64,000 bases of DNA from Macrosoma leucophasiata (GCA_036365455.1 JAWQUS010000017.1:3348001-3412000); one strand, 5' to 3'; shown: positions 51,091-60,461, counted from the first letter of the stretch. Made by a program: numbers and translations. Notes: generated from the letters alone by a model not told the origin.

Positions 51091-51574
51091 TTGAAAAAAG
51101 ACAAAACGTGTTGAACAAGGCATACTTTTTATATATTAATAAAAGTAAAAAAAAAACTCTCGCTTTTACAAGAAGCGAGAAAATGAAGTGAAATGATCTA
51201 AAGCCGTTAATATTGGTGTCCGGAATGAATAAATACTGCTCATTTAATAGTAAGTTTTTGTGTATAGAATGAGATAACTGCTCTTAAAATCAGTAATTCA
51301 TACATGCAGAAATAATTTATTAACAAGAAGCGTTGATGAATCATTCCCTTTTTTGTGTTGCCTGTCCCATTATTGAGTTAATAGTCAAGTAGAATTCAAT
51401 TCTACCTCAGAATTTAGGTCTCAAAAGTAATAACACATCTTGATTGAGATGTTTAGCTTTACACACACGTCATACACCTACCATTTTATCTGTAAGCCGT
51501 TTTGTCTGTTAGCTGTTAGAGACCTTTCTAGATAACGACGCAGGCAACGTGTTACATAAGACTATTTTTTTTTT
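51091..51574. other. Unassigned sequence
   Basis: No element recognised. CATTATTGAGTTAATAGTCA near 51370 recurs as TATTATTGAGTTAATACATC within the family C copy at 51773. Confidence 0.35.
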
Positions 51575-51925
51575 GCCTTAGAAGCTGAGTGGTAGCAGGC
51601 CACTAGTACTGCGCTGGAATCCAGGGTTCGATTCTTGAGTCGGCGGCTATCAGAGGTAACGGAGTAATATCCTTTACCTCTGATTCTATTGGGTGTTTTT
51701 CATTTTCTGAGTTTCCCAAAACTTCTGAATTTAGTGATGTGCGCATAAATATCAACAGGGTCATCACCTGTCCTATTATTGAGTTAATACATCGACCAAA
51801 ACGTAACCGGAGAATCATGGATGTTTGCATCTATGCTTGAATGCATTCAACATTTCAGCAACATTCAGCATTTACCTCTTTCTACCCTTTCAGGGATTAC
51901 AGGCGTGAACTTACGTTCGTATGTA
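51575..51925 (+). repeat. Family C SINE with small insert
   Basis: Head GCCTTAGAAGCTGAGTGGTA with degenerate box A; box B GGTTCGATTC. An extra TCCTATTATTGAGTTAATAC interrupts the body after ACCTG. Ends GGGATTACAGGCGTGAACTT. Confidence 0.88.
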
Positions 51926-52170
51926 AATATTTTGTTCAGCACTGAAATCGACTGATATTGTACATAAATAACTTCATAACCGATCTACCAAAAATAGCGG
52001 TAGGTTATAAATGGAATATTGATCTGCAACACGCGTTTTCGCTCTGACTTTACATCGGCTATTTTAGCTCCAAGTTTAATTTTATTGGGCCACGTGTCTG
52101 AGCATATATTTCGATGTTATTATCAAACCAATGATTAATTCTTATCGCGTTATGGAGTATATTTTATATT
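51926..52170. other. Unassigned sequence
   Basis: No element recognised before the foldback begins at 52171. Confidence 0.3.
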
Positions 52171-52244
52171 TGTTTTATATTATTTCGCATTAACACATAC
52201 TTGTGAAAAATATTTATTTTAAAGAAAAATGGAAAGAAAAATTT

Positions 52245-52320
52245 GACTTCAGGCGAGACTCGAACTCGCGGCCTACTGGGAATCTAGTCCAGCCGCTCTT
52301 CCAACTGAGCTACCGAAGTC
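52245..52320 (-). pseudogene. tRNA-like sequence, Tyr-like, arm 1
   Basis: Minus strand folds as a cloverleaf: acceptor ACTTCGG/CTGAAGT, D arm GCTC-AGTTGGAA-GAGC, T arm GCGAG-TTCGAGT-CTCGC. Box A and box B (GTTCGAGTC) are intact. The anticodon stem GCTGG/CCAGT closes a 9-nt loop ACTAGATTC instead of 7, so no valid anticodon is assignable. Overall it resembles eukaryotic tRNA-Tyr with the GTA region damaged. Probably not a translation tRNA. Confidence 0.7.
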
Positions 52321-52416
52321 CCGCGCTGCTGCCACCATAAGGCAATGTTCAATTTATTAAAAAGGCAATGCTAAATTTGTAAAAACCAAAAGGAAAGATT
52401 TGATAAAAAGGGGAAG

Positions 52417-52492
52417 GACTTCGGTAGCTCAGTTGGAAGAGCGGCTGGACTAGATTCCCAGTAGGCCGCGAGTTTGAGTCTCGCCTGAAGTC
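52417..52492 (+). pseudogene. tRNA-like sequence, Tyr-like, arm 2
   Basis: Differs from arm 1 at one position in 76: box B reads GTTTGAGTC instead of GTTCGAGTC, which should weaken polymerase III recognition. Same 9-nt anticodon loop. The near identity of the arms points to recent duplication or gene conversion. Confidence 0.7.
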
Positions 52493-52524
52493 AATTTTTT
52501 CTTTTAAATAAATATATTTTATAT

Positions 52525-52845
52525 TACCTGTGCCCTCGACTTCGTCCGCGTGAAATTATATGATTGTTCAGTATCTACCCGGACGAAGTCGTGGGCGCAG
52601 CTAGTATAAAAGTAGCCTAAATTATTTCCTATTACATAAGCAATCTGCCAGTGAAAGCCCCGTCAAAATCGGTGCAGGCATTCCCGAGATTACCCGGAAC
52701 AAACATACAGACAGACAAACAGACAGATAAACAGACAAAACTAGTAAAAAATGTTGGTTTGGTATAACTACCGTATACATTTAGTAAAAAGCGGATATTT
52801 TTATACAAATCAGACACTCCAGTTTTATTTATTTGTATAGATTGC
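52525..52845 (-). mobile_element. Helitron with a double, inverted 3' end (second copy)
   Basis: ACCTGTGCCCTCGACTTCGT at the left and GACGAAGTCGTGGGCGCAGC then TAGT at 52583-52605 are inverted, as in 11956-12275. GACAGACAAACAGACAG repeats and the far end TTTATTTGTATAGATT follow. It directly abuts foldback X. Confidence 0.82.
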
Positions 52846-52974
52846 CTATTTTAGTAATTAAAATTTCGTCCCAAAAATTCAAGTAACAAATTGAAACAAA
52901 ATTTTTAACCCAGAACAAAATCGAGACTCATCTGAAATGGAATTTGGGTGTTTTGATTATGTTACAATAATAAC

Positions 52975-53125
52975 TATCATAGAGACAACTAAGGTTTTAG
53001 GGTTGTCACGCATGTGGCTCATTGATCGTTTTGACCTTTGGTTTTTTTGTAGATATCTATAGGCTGCAGTCATCACTTAATTTAATTGGGAACGGTATGT
53101 AAGCCACCTTCATTATATTAAAAAA
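52975..53125 (+). repeat. Family A 3' half, diverged
   Basis: CACGCATGTGGCTCATTGAT, TATCTATAGGCTGCAGTCAT and CACTTAATTTAATTGGGAAC, then an A tail. Old copy. Confidence 0.78.
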
Positions 53126-53134
53126 AAAACATGC

Positions 53135-53570
53135 AATCACCCACGATGCACCGGTTACGTTTTATCCCATGTAACAGGTGGTGACCCTATTCACATATCT
53201 GGGCATAATACCAAACACTGGGAAACTTACAGAAACGTAAAAGCCCAATAGCATGAGAGGTAAACGATAAATAGATACATCGATTTGACGACCCAGTTAG
53301 TCCAGCGGTGTGAGATGACCGTTTGATCCGAAAGGTCGCGGGTTCGATCCCCGCACTGGGACAAATATTTGTATGGCCTACAGATATTTGTTTCGGGTCT
53401 GGGTGTTTGTGTATGTGTACAACGGTACCCACGACACAGGTTTATACCTACTGTGGGGCTGTGAGTGTAAGCGCATTTTTTTTTTATCTTTATCTCTAAC
53501 AGCTCCCGACCTGCGAATCAAATCCAAGATCCCAACGTAGCAGTAGCCGAATACCACTAGTCTTTTGAAA
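53135..53570 (-). repeat. Family C SINE split by a family B SINE
   Basis: Left part (about 53139-53280): CGGTTACGTTTTATCCCATG, TAACAGGTGGTGACCC. Right part (about 53500-53570): CCCGACCTGCGAATC and GTAGCAGTAGCCGAATACCA, the degenerate tRNA-like head. Between them lies an intact family B copy. No clean duplication is visible at the junctions. Confidence 0.8.
53287..53484 (+). repeat. Family B SINE inserted in family C
   Basis: GACGACCCAGTTAGTCCAGC head, box B GGTTCGATCCC intact, complete body to GTAAGCGCATTTTTTTTTT. Younger than the host copy. Confidence 0.9.
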
Positions 53571-53634
53571 CATTTTATTTCCTCCAATATAATTCGGGGA
53601 AAAAAAATAAGCCTGGGATGCACCAGATAATTGT

Positions 53635-53740
53635 TAAAGTTAAGGCTATTGTTAACATTTCACCTCCTCCTCTAACTTAAGGAAATCTGTTAAGTTAGAT
53701 AAGGATGCGAAATGTGACAATAACTTTGACAAATGTCGTG
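53635..53740. mobile_element. Small MITE with GTTAAAGTTA / TAACTTTGAC ends
   Basis: TTGTTAAAGTTAAGGCTATT at the left mirrors GACAATAACTTTGACAAATG at the right, with AACATTTCA / TGCGAAATGTG inside. About 105 bp. Its right edge cuts the coding-like stretch at 53745. Confidence 0.7.
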
Positions 53741-53744
53741 GTGC

Positions 53745-53985
53745 GACCCAGATTAAGTACAGACTTTTCATCTATACACACAGACAATTTTTTACCTTCC
53801 TTTTTTACAATTCTTGAAAGAAAAGAATACCCACCCACAGTACTTTCAACATAATTACTGAGCAAAAATTTACTGAGTGCAGGATTTCCATCACCCCATA
53901 ATTTCAAAACATTTCCACATAATTCTGTCAAAGTAACAACAGATTCTGACTCGACTTTATTATTAAATGCGAGGGAAATGACGCG
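53745..53985 (-). pseudogene. Unrecognised coding-like fragment
   Basis: The minus strand has an open frame of about 90 codons preceded by TAA near 53994. Its protein-like core includes NNKVESESVVTLTELCGN, LKLWGDGNPALSKFLLSN, VESTVGGYSFLSRIVKKEG and KKLSVCIDEKSVLNLG. The frame then enters the MITE at 53740. TGTTGTTACTTTGACAG just before the LCGN codons would serve as a splice acceptor, so it may be an exon. I do not recognise the family and there is no natural start codon. A host exon, a pseudogene or a transposon remnant are all possible. Confidence 0.35.
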
Positions 53986-54170
53986 CGCGGCTTATTGAAT
54001 GGAGATGACGTATAAAGTGATTACCAAAAATAAAATATTCGGTGTAGCGTAAGATGTATTTCGGGGGTTCACGAAACGATAGACGTGACGTAGGTAGAGA
54101 TGTCTATGTTTAATTTTAATCATAACCCGGTCAAGTGCGCGATATACCTAAACTGGTACTAATCTTTTTA

Positions 54171-54469
54171 CTGGTGGTAGAGCTCCAGCGACGGAGCTCG
54201 CGGGCGTAGGCACCACCGCATTACCTAATATACTTGCCGCTAAATGGTAGTGTTCAACACTATCGTGTTCCGGTCAGGTGGTAATGTACGGCCCTGTAAT
54301 TTCCGGCACAGAGGCATAAGACCTTAGGCCTCAGGAGTGGTAACGCATCTGCATTTTGACCTTGGTCTTTGTGTGGGTGTCTATAGGCTGCAGTCATCAC
54401 TTAACATCAATGTGAACTGCATGCTTGTTTACCACTTCCATTACATAAAAAAAAAAAAAAAAAAAAAAA
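54171..54469 (+). repeat. Family A retroposon, full length, long A tail
   Basis: Consensus copy from CTGGTGGTAGAGCTCCAGC with a tail of about 24 A. One change in the hairpin loop (GCGAC). Nearly identical to 36000-36230. Confidence 0.95.
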
Positions 54470-54698
54470 CTGGTGGTAGAGCCCCAGGAGCTTGAGGGCG
54501 TTGGTATCTTATCTATCTGCCGCCGAGTGGTAGTGTTCAGAAATATTGTGGTCCGGTTAGATGGTAATGTATGGCCCCGTAATAACTATCACAGAGACAT
54601 AACTACTAAGGTGGTGACAACGCATCTGTATTTCGACCTCTGGTCTTTTTGTGGGTATCTGTATACTGTATCTGGTACAGGCTGCAGTCATCACTTAC
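54470..54698 (+). repeat. Family A, second subfamily, tandem to the previous copy
   Basis: CTGGTGGTAGAGCCCCAGGA begins directly after the A tail of the preceding copy. TGCCGCCGAGTGGTAG and GGCCCCGTAATAACTATCAC are second-subfamily markers. The 3' end is lost after CATCACTTA. Confidence 0.88.
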
Positions 54699-54764
54699 CG
54701 TCTCGTGATAAAACTGCTATGATAACCAATATCGGGACTCCTAAAAGGGTAATTCGTAGTAATC

Positions 54765-54960
54765 CCTACTTCCCTACTTAATATTATAAATGCGAAAGTA
54801 ACTCTGTCTGTCTGTCTGTTACCTTTTCACGTCCAAACGGCTGAACCGATTTTAATGAAATTTGGTACAGAGATAGAGCTGACTTTGAGAAAGAACAAAG
54901 GCTACTTAGTTATTTATAAAACGACATCTAAGCGGGCGAATCCGCGGGCAACAGCTAGTG
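54765..54960 (+). mobile_element. Non-autonomous Helitron (Lep-type)
   Basis: CTACTTCCCTACTTAATATT, AAGTAACTCTGTCTGTCTG, CTGAACCGATTTTAATGAAA and the terminus CGCGGGCAACAGCTAGT. Close relative of 9168-9380. Confidence 0.88.
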
Positions 54961-55472
54961 TTATAATAATTACGTTTAAGTTAGTAAAATGTTGAAGAAA
55001 TAGACTTTTCATTTGAAGTAAGAATCCAAGTAAAAAGCAATGATAGACCCACACGTCCTTTTTATTTTTCTAATAAATTGTGAATCTTTATGGACTCAAG
55101 CTAACTTTGATAGACTAAAATCCCAGTAGCCTTCCCTTGGGTATATCAGTACGGTAGATATCTGCCAAATAGCGTTTTGAGAAAAATCCCCAAGGGTCCC
55201 GTATACGATGTACTAAGAAAATTGAATGTTTTTAAACTTAAGTTCTATGTAGAGAAAGTACAATAGAAAGAGTTCAAAATCTTTGGAACCTAATTTGTTT
55301 GAATAAGAGGCGAGCCATTATCTTTAAGACATTACAGCGCTTCATAGTACATCAATTCAAAGTAAGATAGGGCTGCCTTAAAAAATAGCGTCACGCTTCC
55401 CTAAGTTAAATAATAAAAAATAGGTATAAATCATAAATAATCGTAGAATACTCAATATAATGCTGTTAAAAA
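54961..55472. other. Unassigned sequence
   Basis: No repeat or gene recognised. Confidence 0.35.
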
Positions 55473-55728
55473 TACAGTACTCAACAATTAATATTGCACA
55501 ACGAGCCTGCGAAAGAGACGATCGGCTCGTTTCGAGTTCGTAGAGCGTTATCTCTGTTGCACACTGCCTACGTAAGCACTGACAGTCCGATATTGGTCAA
55601 AACTCGACCAAAATGGGCGACAAACGTCAAATAGGTACGGCGTGAAAGAAATAACGCTCTACAGACCCGAAATAACCCGAAGTCTCCTTCCTAGGCTCGA
55701 TGTGCAATATTTATTATTGAGCATTGTA
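55473..55728. mobile_element. Family G MITE, complete copy
   Basis: TACAGTACTCAACAATTAAT to TATTATTGAGCATTGTA, flanked by TA. The interior has GAGACGATCGGCTCGTTTCG and CGAAGTCTCCTTCCTAGGC. 256 bp, matching the 255-bp copy at 15781. Confidence 0.9.
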
Positions 55729-55974
55729 CAGTAAATATAACAGGAGCTTAATGATACCCTAGTAGTACGAGTAGATGTTTCCTTTTCTTTATGGACTTAC
55801 AAAGGCGGCTCTTCTCGAAATAGCACTAGTCTACGTCATCGGGCAATAGGCTACCGCAAAAGGCTCTCAGCCTAAATAAATTTACCAAATGCCTAAGGGA
55901 CCTCCGTGCACCCAGAGGATTGGATCCACAGAGGTCCCTTAGGCATTGCTTTGAACGCTTAAGGCGTTGTAGAC

Positions 55975-56160
55975 TTATCTACTTGCCACTAAATGGTATT
56001 GTTCAGCACTATCGTGTTCCTGTGAACCTGTATATTACGGCAGAAAGGTATAAAACTTTAGACCTTAGCAACGCATCTACATTGAAATCTCTGGTTTTAT
56101 AGGCTACAGTATTATTTACCATCAATGTGAGTTCACTTTATATCTTGAGAAAAATGTACC
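55975..56160 (+). repeat. Family A, diverged fragment
   Basis: ACTTGCCACTAAATGGTATT, GTTCAGCACTATCGTGTTCC, AGCAACGCATCTACATTG and ACCATCAATGTGAGTTCAC keep family A order. Both ends are eroded. About 55895-55945 contains GGGACCTCC...GGAGGTCCC-type inverted sequence (AAATGCCTAAGGGACCTC / GAGGTCCCTTAGGCATT). Confidence 0.78.
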
Positions 56161-56226
56161 AATACACATGGAGATAATTAAAAATGGACTTAACAATTTG
56201 GATCTTAACAAAAGAAAAGCAAAATA

Positions 56227-56592
56227 TTAAAGCATTGATTCGGATATTCCCTTATAATTCGATACTTTAAATAAACCGGTATTTGCAAGTCCACCCGACT
56301 CATTCTCACTATGTAAATTTTCTTCGAAACCGAATAAATCTATTTTAACTTATCACTCAAACGGCCCCTTTTCGTCTCTTGTTACGCCATCTAATGAATC
56401 ACACTTGACTGAGCCAAGTGGTATATTGACATGTTCTATAGAAATAATATCACCAGCTTCATTAACACCTAGTTTGCGCAATTTTAAATGTGATGTCTTT
56501 TCTAATATTAGCGATGCAAAAAATTTCCGGAGAAGAAAAAGAAATGTGTTTGGTAAAGTTTTACTCTTCATTATTGCCATTAGTACGCGACT
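56227..56592 (-). pseudogene. Unrecognised coding-like fragment with two in-frame stops
   Basis: Minus strand: a frame of about 76 codons (FLFLLRKFFASLILEK, LKLRKLGVNEAGDIIS, VKCDSLDGVTRDEKGPFE) meets TGA and TAA back to back at 56350-56355. It continues in the same frame with VKIDLFGFEENLHSENESGG and LANTGLFKVSNYKG to a TAA at 56227-56229. Protein-like character on both sides of the stops suggests a decayed coding region rather than chance. I do not recognise it. ACAG near 56593 could be a splice acceptor. Alternatively the stops mark a true C-terminus and the continuation is chance. Confidence 0.35.
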
Positions 56593-56680
56593 GTATCTGT
56601 ATCACTACACTAGCCGAAATGAGTTTTTGAAATTAGTACAGTGAATAGAAATGTAGTTGCTTTTAGAAAATAAAGTTATA

Positions 56681-57075
56681 GATCAGTGGACCAGTGGGAA
56701 CCTATAAATTTGAGGGGACGATTGGACACTGGGTGAAAATTTCAGCGAACCAGTAGGTATAGTTGATTTTGAAATAAATAATAGATCAGGGGACGAGTGG
56801 GAACCTTAAAATTTGAGGGGACGAGTGGGCACATGGTGCAAATTTCAGCGGACCAGTAAGTTTATTAATTTTGTAATAAAATATAGGTCAGGGACGAGTG
56901 GGAACCTCAAATATTTGAGGAGACGAGTGGGCACAGGGTGCAAATTTCAGCGGACCAGCTGGTATAGTTGATTTTAAAATAAATAATAGATCAGGGGACG
57001 AGTGGGAACCTCAAATATTTGACGGGACGAGTGCAGGGAATGAATACTAGGGGACCAGTGGGTTCCGATCCATTA
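56681..57075. repeat. Tandem repeat, ~103-bp unit, about 3.8 copies
   Basis: Units start near 56681, 56784, 56886 and 56989. Each has GATCAGGGGACGAGTGGGAA, TTTGAGGGGACGAGTGGGCA, GGTGCAAATTTCAGCGGACC and GTATAGTTGATTTT. The sub-motif GGACGAGTGGG occurs twice per unit, so an older half-unit duplication is likely. The last copy is cut short. Confidence 0.95.
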
Positions 57076-57350
57076 CTTCAGTGACTGAATTACTTACTAT
57101 AATCATATTAACCAGTAATAGCGCTCTGGGCACGGAGCTAGTGAGCTTAGAGACAACTACAATACGTAGTCGACTAAAGGAACCCTGCATTGTTCGTAGC
57201 CCGACGCGCAATTAGCCAGTTTTTTTAAATATAAGTGTATAAACACACTATGCCGAAACTACGCGACGGAAGTTCAGGGGCTGATGTTACGTTCCAATGT
57301 ATTCGGCTGATATGATACACTATAACTGCCGAACGAAGTGGCAGAACTTC

Positions 57351-57430
57351 AGTTCAGTGTGGTGTGTGTGAATTTAGCAATCGAATCGAACTTCGCGTAA
57401 TCGAACCGAACGTGGCGTAATTTCGACAAA
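57351..57430 (+). promoter_or_regulatory. Candidate non-coding first exon
   Basis: TTCAGTTCAGTGTGG contains two matches to the arthropod initiator TCAGT. About 80 bp later GACAAAGTAAGTCG supplies a consensus splice donor (GTAAGT, 57431-57436). The region 57150-57480 is free of recognised repeats. No coding start lies between. An inference from two short motifs. Confidence 0.28.
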
Positions 57431-57589
57431 GTAAGTCGTTAGTAATTCAAATAGCATTGCAGGCGTAATAGTGCTGAACTTTGGTCGCGTAGCTTCGACT
57501 TAGGTTACAGGTCATCCGCAAATGTATCTCATCCGCGGATGAAATGTCACTCTTTTAGTGTGTTTAGACACTTACCCCATTTAGACATT

Positions 57590-57725
57590 ACCTTATTCAT
57601 AAACGTACATTAGATACGTTTTAGCTTTATAATGCTTTATATTTGTCAGTTGCATAGTCAAATATGCAGGATAGAAAAAGACAAAGGAGAGATTAGCAAC
57701 ACTTTAGTTGTCATTTTCTTATGTT
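57590..57725 (-). mobile_element. Short MITE with CCTTATTC ends, copy 2
   Basis: CTTATTCATAAACGTACATT, ACGTTTTAGCT, TTTGTCAGTTGCAT and GAGATTAGCAACACTT are the reverse complement of 455-602. The right terminus is eroded. Confidence 0.75.
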
Positions 57726-57754
57726 ATATGAGTCTCAATGGTACCGTATCTCCT

Positions 57755-57845
57755 TTTTTTATGTTACGAAGGTAGCAAACAAGCATACAGGTTACATGAG
57801 TGTTAAGGGATGACTGCAGGTTATAGACATCAACAGAAAAAATTG
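57755..57845 (-). repeat. Family A 3' tail fragment
   Basis: TTTTTTTATGTTACGAAGGT, AACAAGCATACAGGTTACAT and GGGATGACTGCAGGTTATAG: last ~90 bp of family A, diverged. Confidence 0.78.
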
Positions 57846-57899
57846 CGGCATTTTCATTTTTAAATTTATCGCCCAAAAGAGGATTTATGGTTGTCCATC

Positions 57900-58680
57900 G
57901 TAATTTCATTTATCCATGTCTAAATTTAACTCAATCGGCCTAGTAGTTCTAAAGCCAATTGGCTGTGGCAGACGGACAGACGGACAAACAGAGAGAGGCA
58001 CGAGTGATTTCATGACGAACCTTTTCATTTAAAGTACCTGGTAATTTGCCTATTTTATAAACACTTGAGAGATCTGATCCAGCAAATATTTTGTTGACAA
58101 GAGCAGTATTAATAGAAAATGCGCATTAAAATTCCTGTATATATAAAAAGAAACATCAAACGTAGGTGTGAATTTATTTTTGGGTTGCCAGATATCGGTA
58201 ATGTAACGCAAAATCCAAAATTAAACTTATCCGTCTAGATCAACCTCGTTTCTTCAGTAAATAGGCAATGTTATCTAAAGGCCTTAGAACATACAAAGTA
58301 GGTAATTGGTTTCATATTCTTTTTTATTAATGGAAGTGGTACACAAGCATGCAGTTCACATTGATGTTAAGTGAAGACTGCAGCCTATAGTATTATTACA
58401 TATTCTCTGCTATAGACACTTACACAAGGACCAAGGTCAAAATGCAGATGCGTTACCACTCCTGAGGCCTAAGGTGTTATGCCTCTGTGCCGGAAATTAC
58501 AGGGGCGTATATTACTACCTGACCGGAACACGACAGTGGCATGCGTGTATATTAGGTAATGCGGTGGTGCCTACGCCGGCGAGCTCCATCACTAGAGCTC
58601 TACTAATAGTGAAAAAGGAAGAAAGTCGTAAGTGATCCTACAAGGATCCGCGTTTTTTCTCTCTGAGGCACAGAACCCTA
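57900..58680. repeat. Diverged upstream copy of the 372-bp tandem unit
   Basis: CCAATTGGCTGTGGCAGACG, CAAACGTAGGTGTGAATTTA, CAACCTCGTTTCTTCAGTAA and AAGTGATCCTACAAGGATCC match the tandem unit at 59310-60230 in order, at lower identity and interrupted by a family A copy. This is the older part of the array. Confidence 0.72.
58329..58612 (-). repeat. Family A retroposon in a tandem-array unit
   Basis: ATTAATGGAAGTGGTACACA to GAGCTCCATCACTAGAGCTC. An extra ~18 bp (TATTACATATTCTCTGCT) splits GCCTATAG and AGACAC. Full 5' end with a mutated hairpin. Confidence 0.9.
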
Positions 58681-58694
58681 AAAAGCATCTAACG

Positions 58695-59303
58695 TAAACA
58701 AGGAACCCTTATAGTTTCGCCATGTCCGTCTGTCTGTCTATCTGTCTGTCTGTCTGTCCGTCCGCGGTTTAGCGCAAAAACTGTTGGTACTAGATTGGCA
58801 CAAGTATACCTTAATCACGCCAACAAAGTGGTAGAAAAACATGAAGAATGTAATTATTTAGGGTACCTCTCCTACATGTAACGCGCGGATAATTTTTTTA
58901 TTTTTCATTTTGTATATAGTGTGGGATATCGTTGGATAGGTCTTTCAAAAATGTTAGGGGTGTGCGAACATCATTTTTGGATTTAGTTGACTGTCCGCGA
59001 CTTATTAAGCTTTAAAGTGCCAATTTTCGTAAGAGTCAAGTGTCCCCCCCTCTACCAACTAAACGGTTGTTGTTAGAAATTCAAACGTTACGGCAGTAGT
59101 AGCTGCATATAACGAAATTAAAAGGAAAACTATCACACCTAAGTTGGCCTTATAAGTTTACGAGTAATAGTCGACCGAATGTAATACTCGAAAACAATTA
59201 ACAACGCCAAAGAAAACATTTATTTAGTTTTCATAACATTCATCAAACCTAAAAACTACGGAACCCTACACTGCGCATGGCCCGATACGCACTTGGTTTT
59301 TTT
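58695..59303 (-). mobile_element. Family H element between array units
   Basis: AAACAAGGAACCCTTATAGT at the left, GTCTGTCTGTCTGTCC microsatellite, and ACTACGGAACCCTACACTGC then GATACGCACTTGG at the right. Nearly complete on the minus strand. TGAGGCACAGAAC, AAAAAGCATCTAACGTA occurs on both sides (58662-58696 and 59308-59344). Confidence 0.85.
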
Positions 59304-59309
59304 ATTTCT

Positions 59310-60230
59310 CTGAGGCACAGAACTCTAAAAAGCATCTAACGTAGGTGTAAATTTATTTTTACGTTGCCATCTCTGTAATGTAAACGCAAACACCGAAATT
59401 AAACATGTTCGCCTATATCGGCCTCGTTTCGTCAGTAAATAGACAATGTTGTCTGAAAGTCTTGGAACTTGCAAAGTTCTTTGTTTCATCTTTGTTCATG
59501 TTTCCCTATACCTAAAATTCATTTAATTATATATAATTACATTTCATATAATTATCACATACACATCTAATCACTGAGTTACGTACGTTCCTAATTTCAA
59601 CCACATAAATATCAGTCCAAATTGGCTGTGACAGGCGGATAGATAGTCATAAGTGATCCTACAAGGATTCGCGTTTTTTTTTCTGAGACACAGAACCATA
59701 AAAAGCATCTAACGTAGGTGTAAATTTATTTTACGTAGCCATCTCTGTAATGTAAACGCAAACACCGAAATTAAACATGTTCGCCTATATCGGCCTCGTT
59801 TCATCAGTAAATAGACAATGTTGTCTGAAGGTCTTGGAACTTGCAAAGTTCTTTGTTTCATCTTTGTTCATGTTTCCCTGTACCTAAAATTCATTTAATT
59901 ATATATAATTGCATATCATATAATTATCACATACACATCTAATCACTGAGTTACGTACGTTCCTAATTTCAACCACATAAATATCAGTCCAAATTGGCTG
60001 TGACAGGCGGATAGATAGTCATAAGTGATCCTACAAGGATTCGCGTTTTTTTTTCTGAGACACAGAACCATAAAAAGCATCTAACGTAGGTGTAAATTTA
60101 TTTTACGTAGCCATCTCTGTAATGTAAACGCAAACACCGAAATTAAACATGTTCGCCTATATCGGCCTCGTTTCATCAGTAAATAGGCAATGTTGTCTGA
60201 AGGTCTTGGAACTTGCAAAGTTATCTGTTT
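59310..60230. repeat. Tandem repeat, ~372-bp unit, about 2.5 copies
   Basis: Units begin at 59310, 59683 and 60055, each with CTGAGACACAGAACCATAAA, AACACCGAAATTAAACATGT, TCGCCTATATCGGCCTCGTT and ACATCTAATCACTGAGTTAC. Units 1 and 2 are almost identical. The third ends near 60230 in GCAAAGTTATCTG. A 75-codon frame starting at 60149 is chance. Confidence 0.95.
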
Positions 60231-60461
60231 CGCCTTTGATGTTACTTAAATTGTTATTTTGTACCTTAAACAATCTTTCAGGTGTTTTACCTTCTGTTTC
60301 AAAGGTAGATTTTTATATAAGACAGCGTCAAAGTATAAAGAATAATAAATGTTTTAAGTGGTCGTCCGGAATATAATGGACTAAACTTGGATGGAAGATA
60401 GATCGTTGATTTACTTTGAAGCAATTTTCCAATTGTATTTCGGGGTTGTTTATCTTAATTT

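Larger units (their letters stand above)
52171..52524. mobile_element. Foldback X carrying two head-to-head tRNA-like arms
   Basis: Starts TGTTTTATATTATTTCGCAT; the A/T-rich terminal parts are inverted copies (TTTAAAGAAAAATGG versus TTTTTTCTTTTAAATAAATA). Each arm includes a complete 76-nt tRNA-like sequence pointing away from the other's 3' end, around a ~96-nt loop. The 115-bp copy at 39759 with a target-site duplication shows the terminal sequences are mobile. Confidence 0.82.

Noticed and set aside
52245..52492. A pair of functional tRNA genes
   Set aside because: The cloverleaf is good but the anticodon loop is 9 nt with no assignable anticodon, and both copies lie in the arms of a mobile palindrome.
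59310..60230. CRISPR-like or satellite array
   Set aside because: Units are 372 bp, nearly identical throughout, with no repeat/spacer alternation, and the sequence context is eukaryotic.
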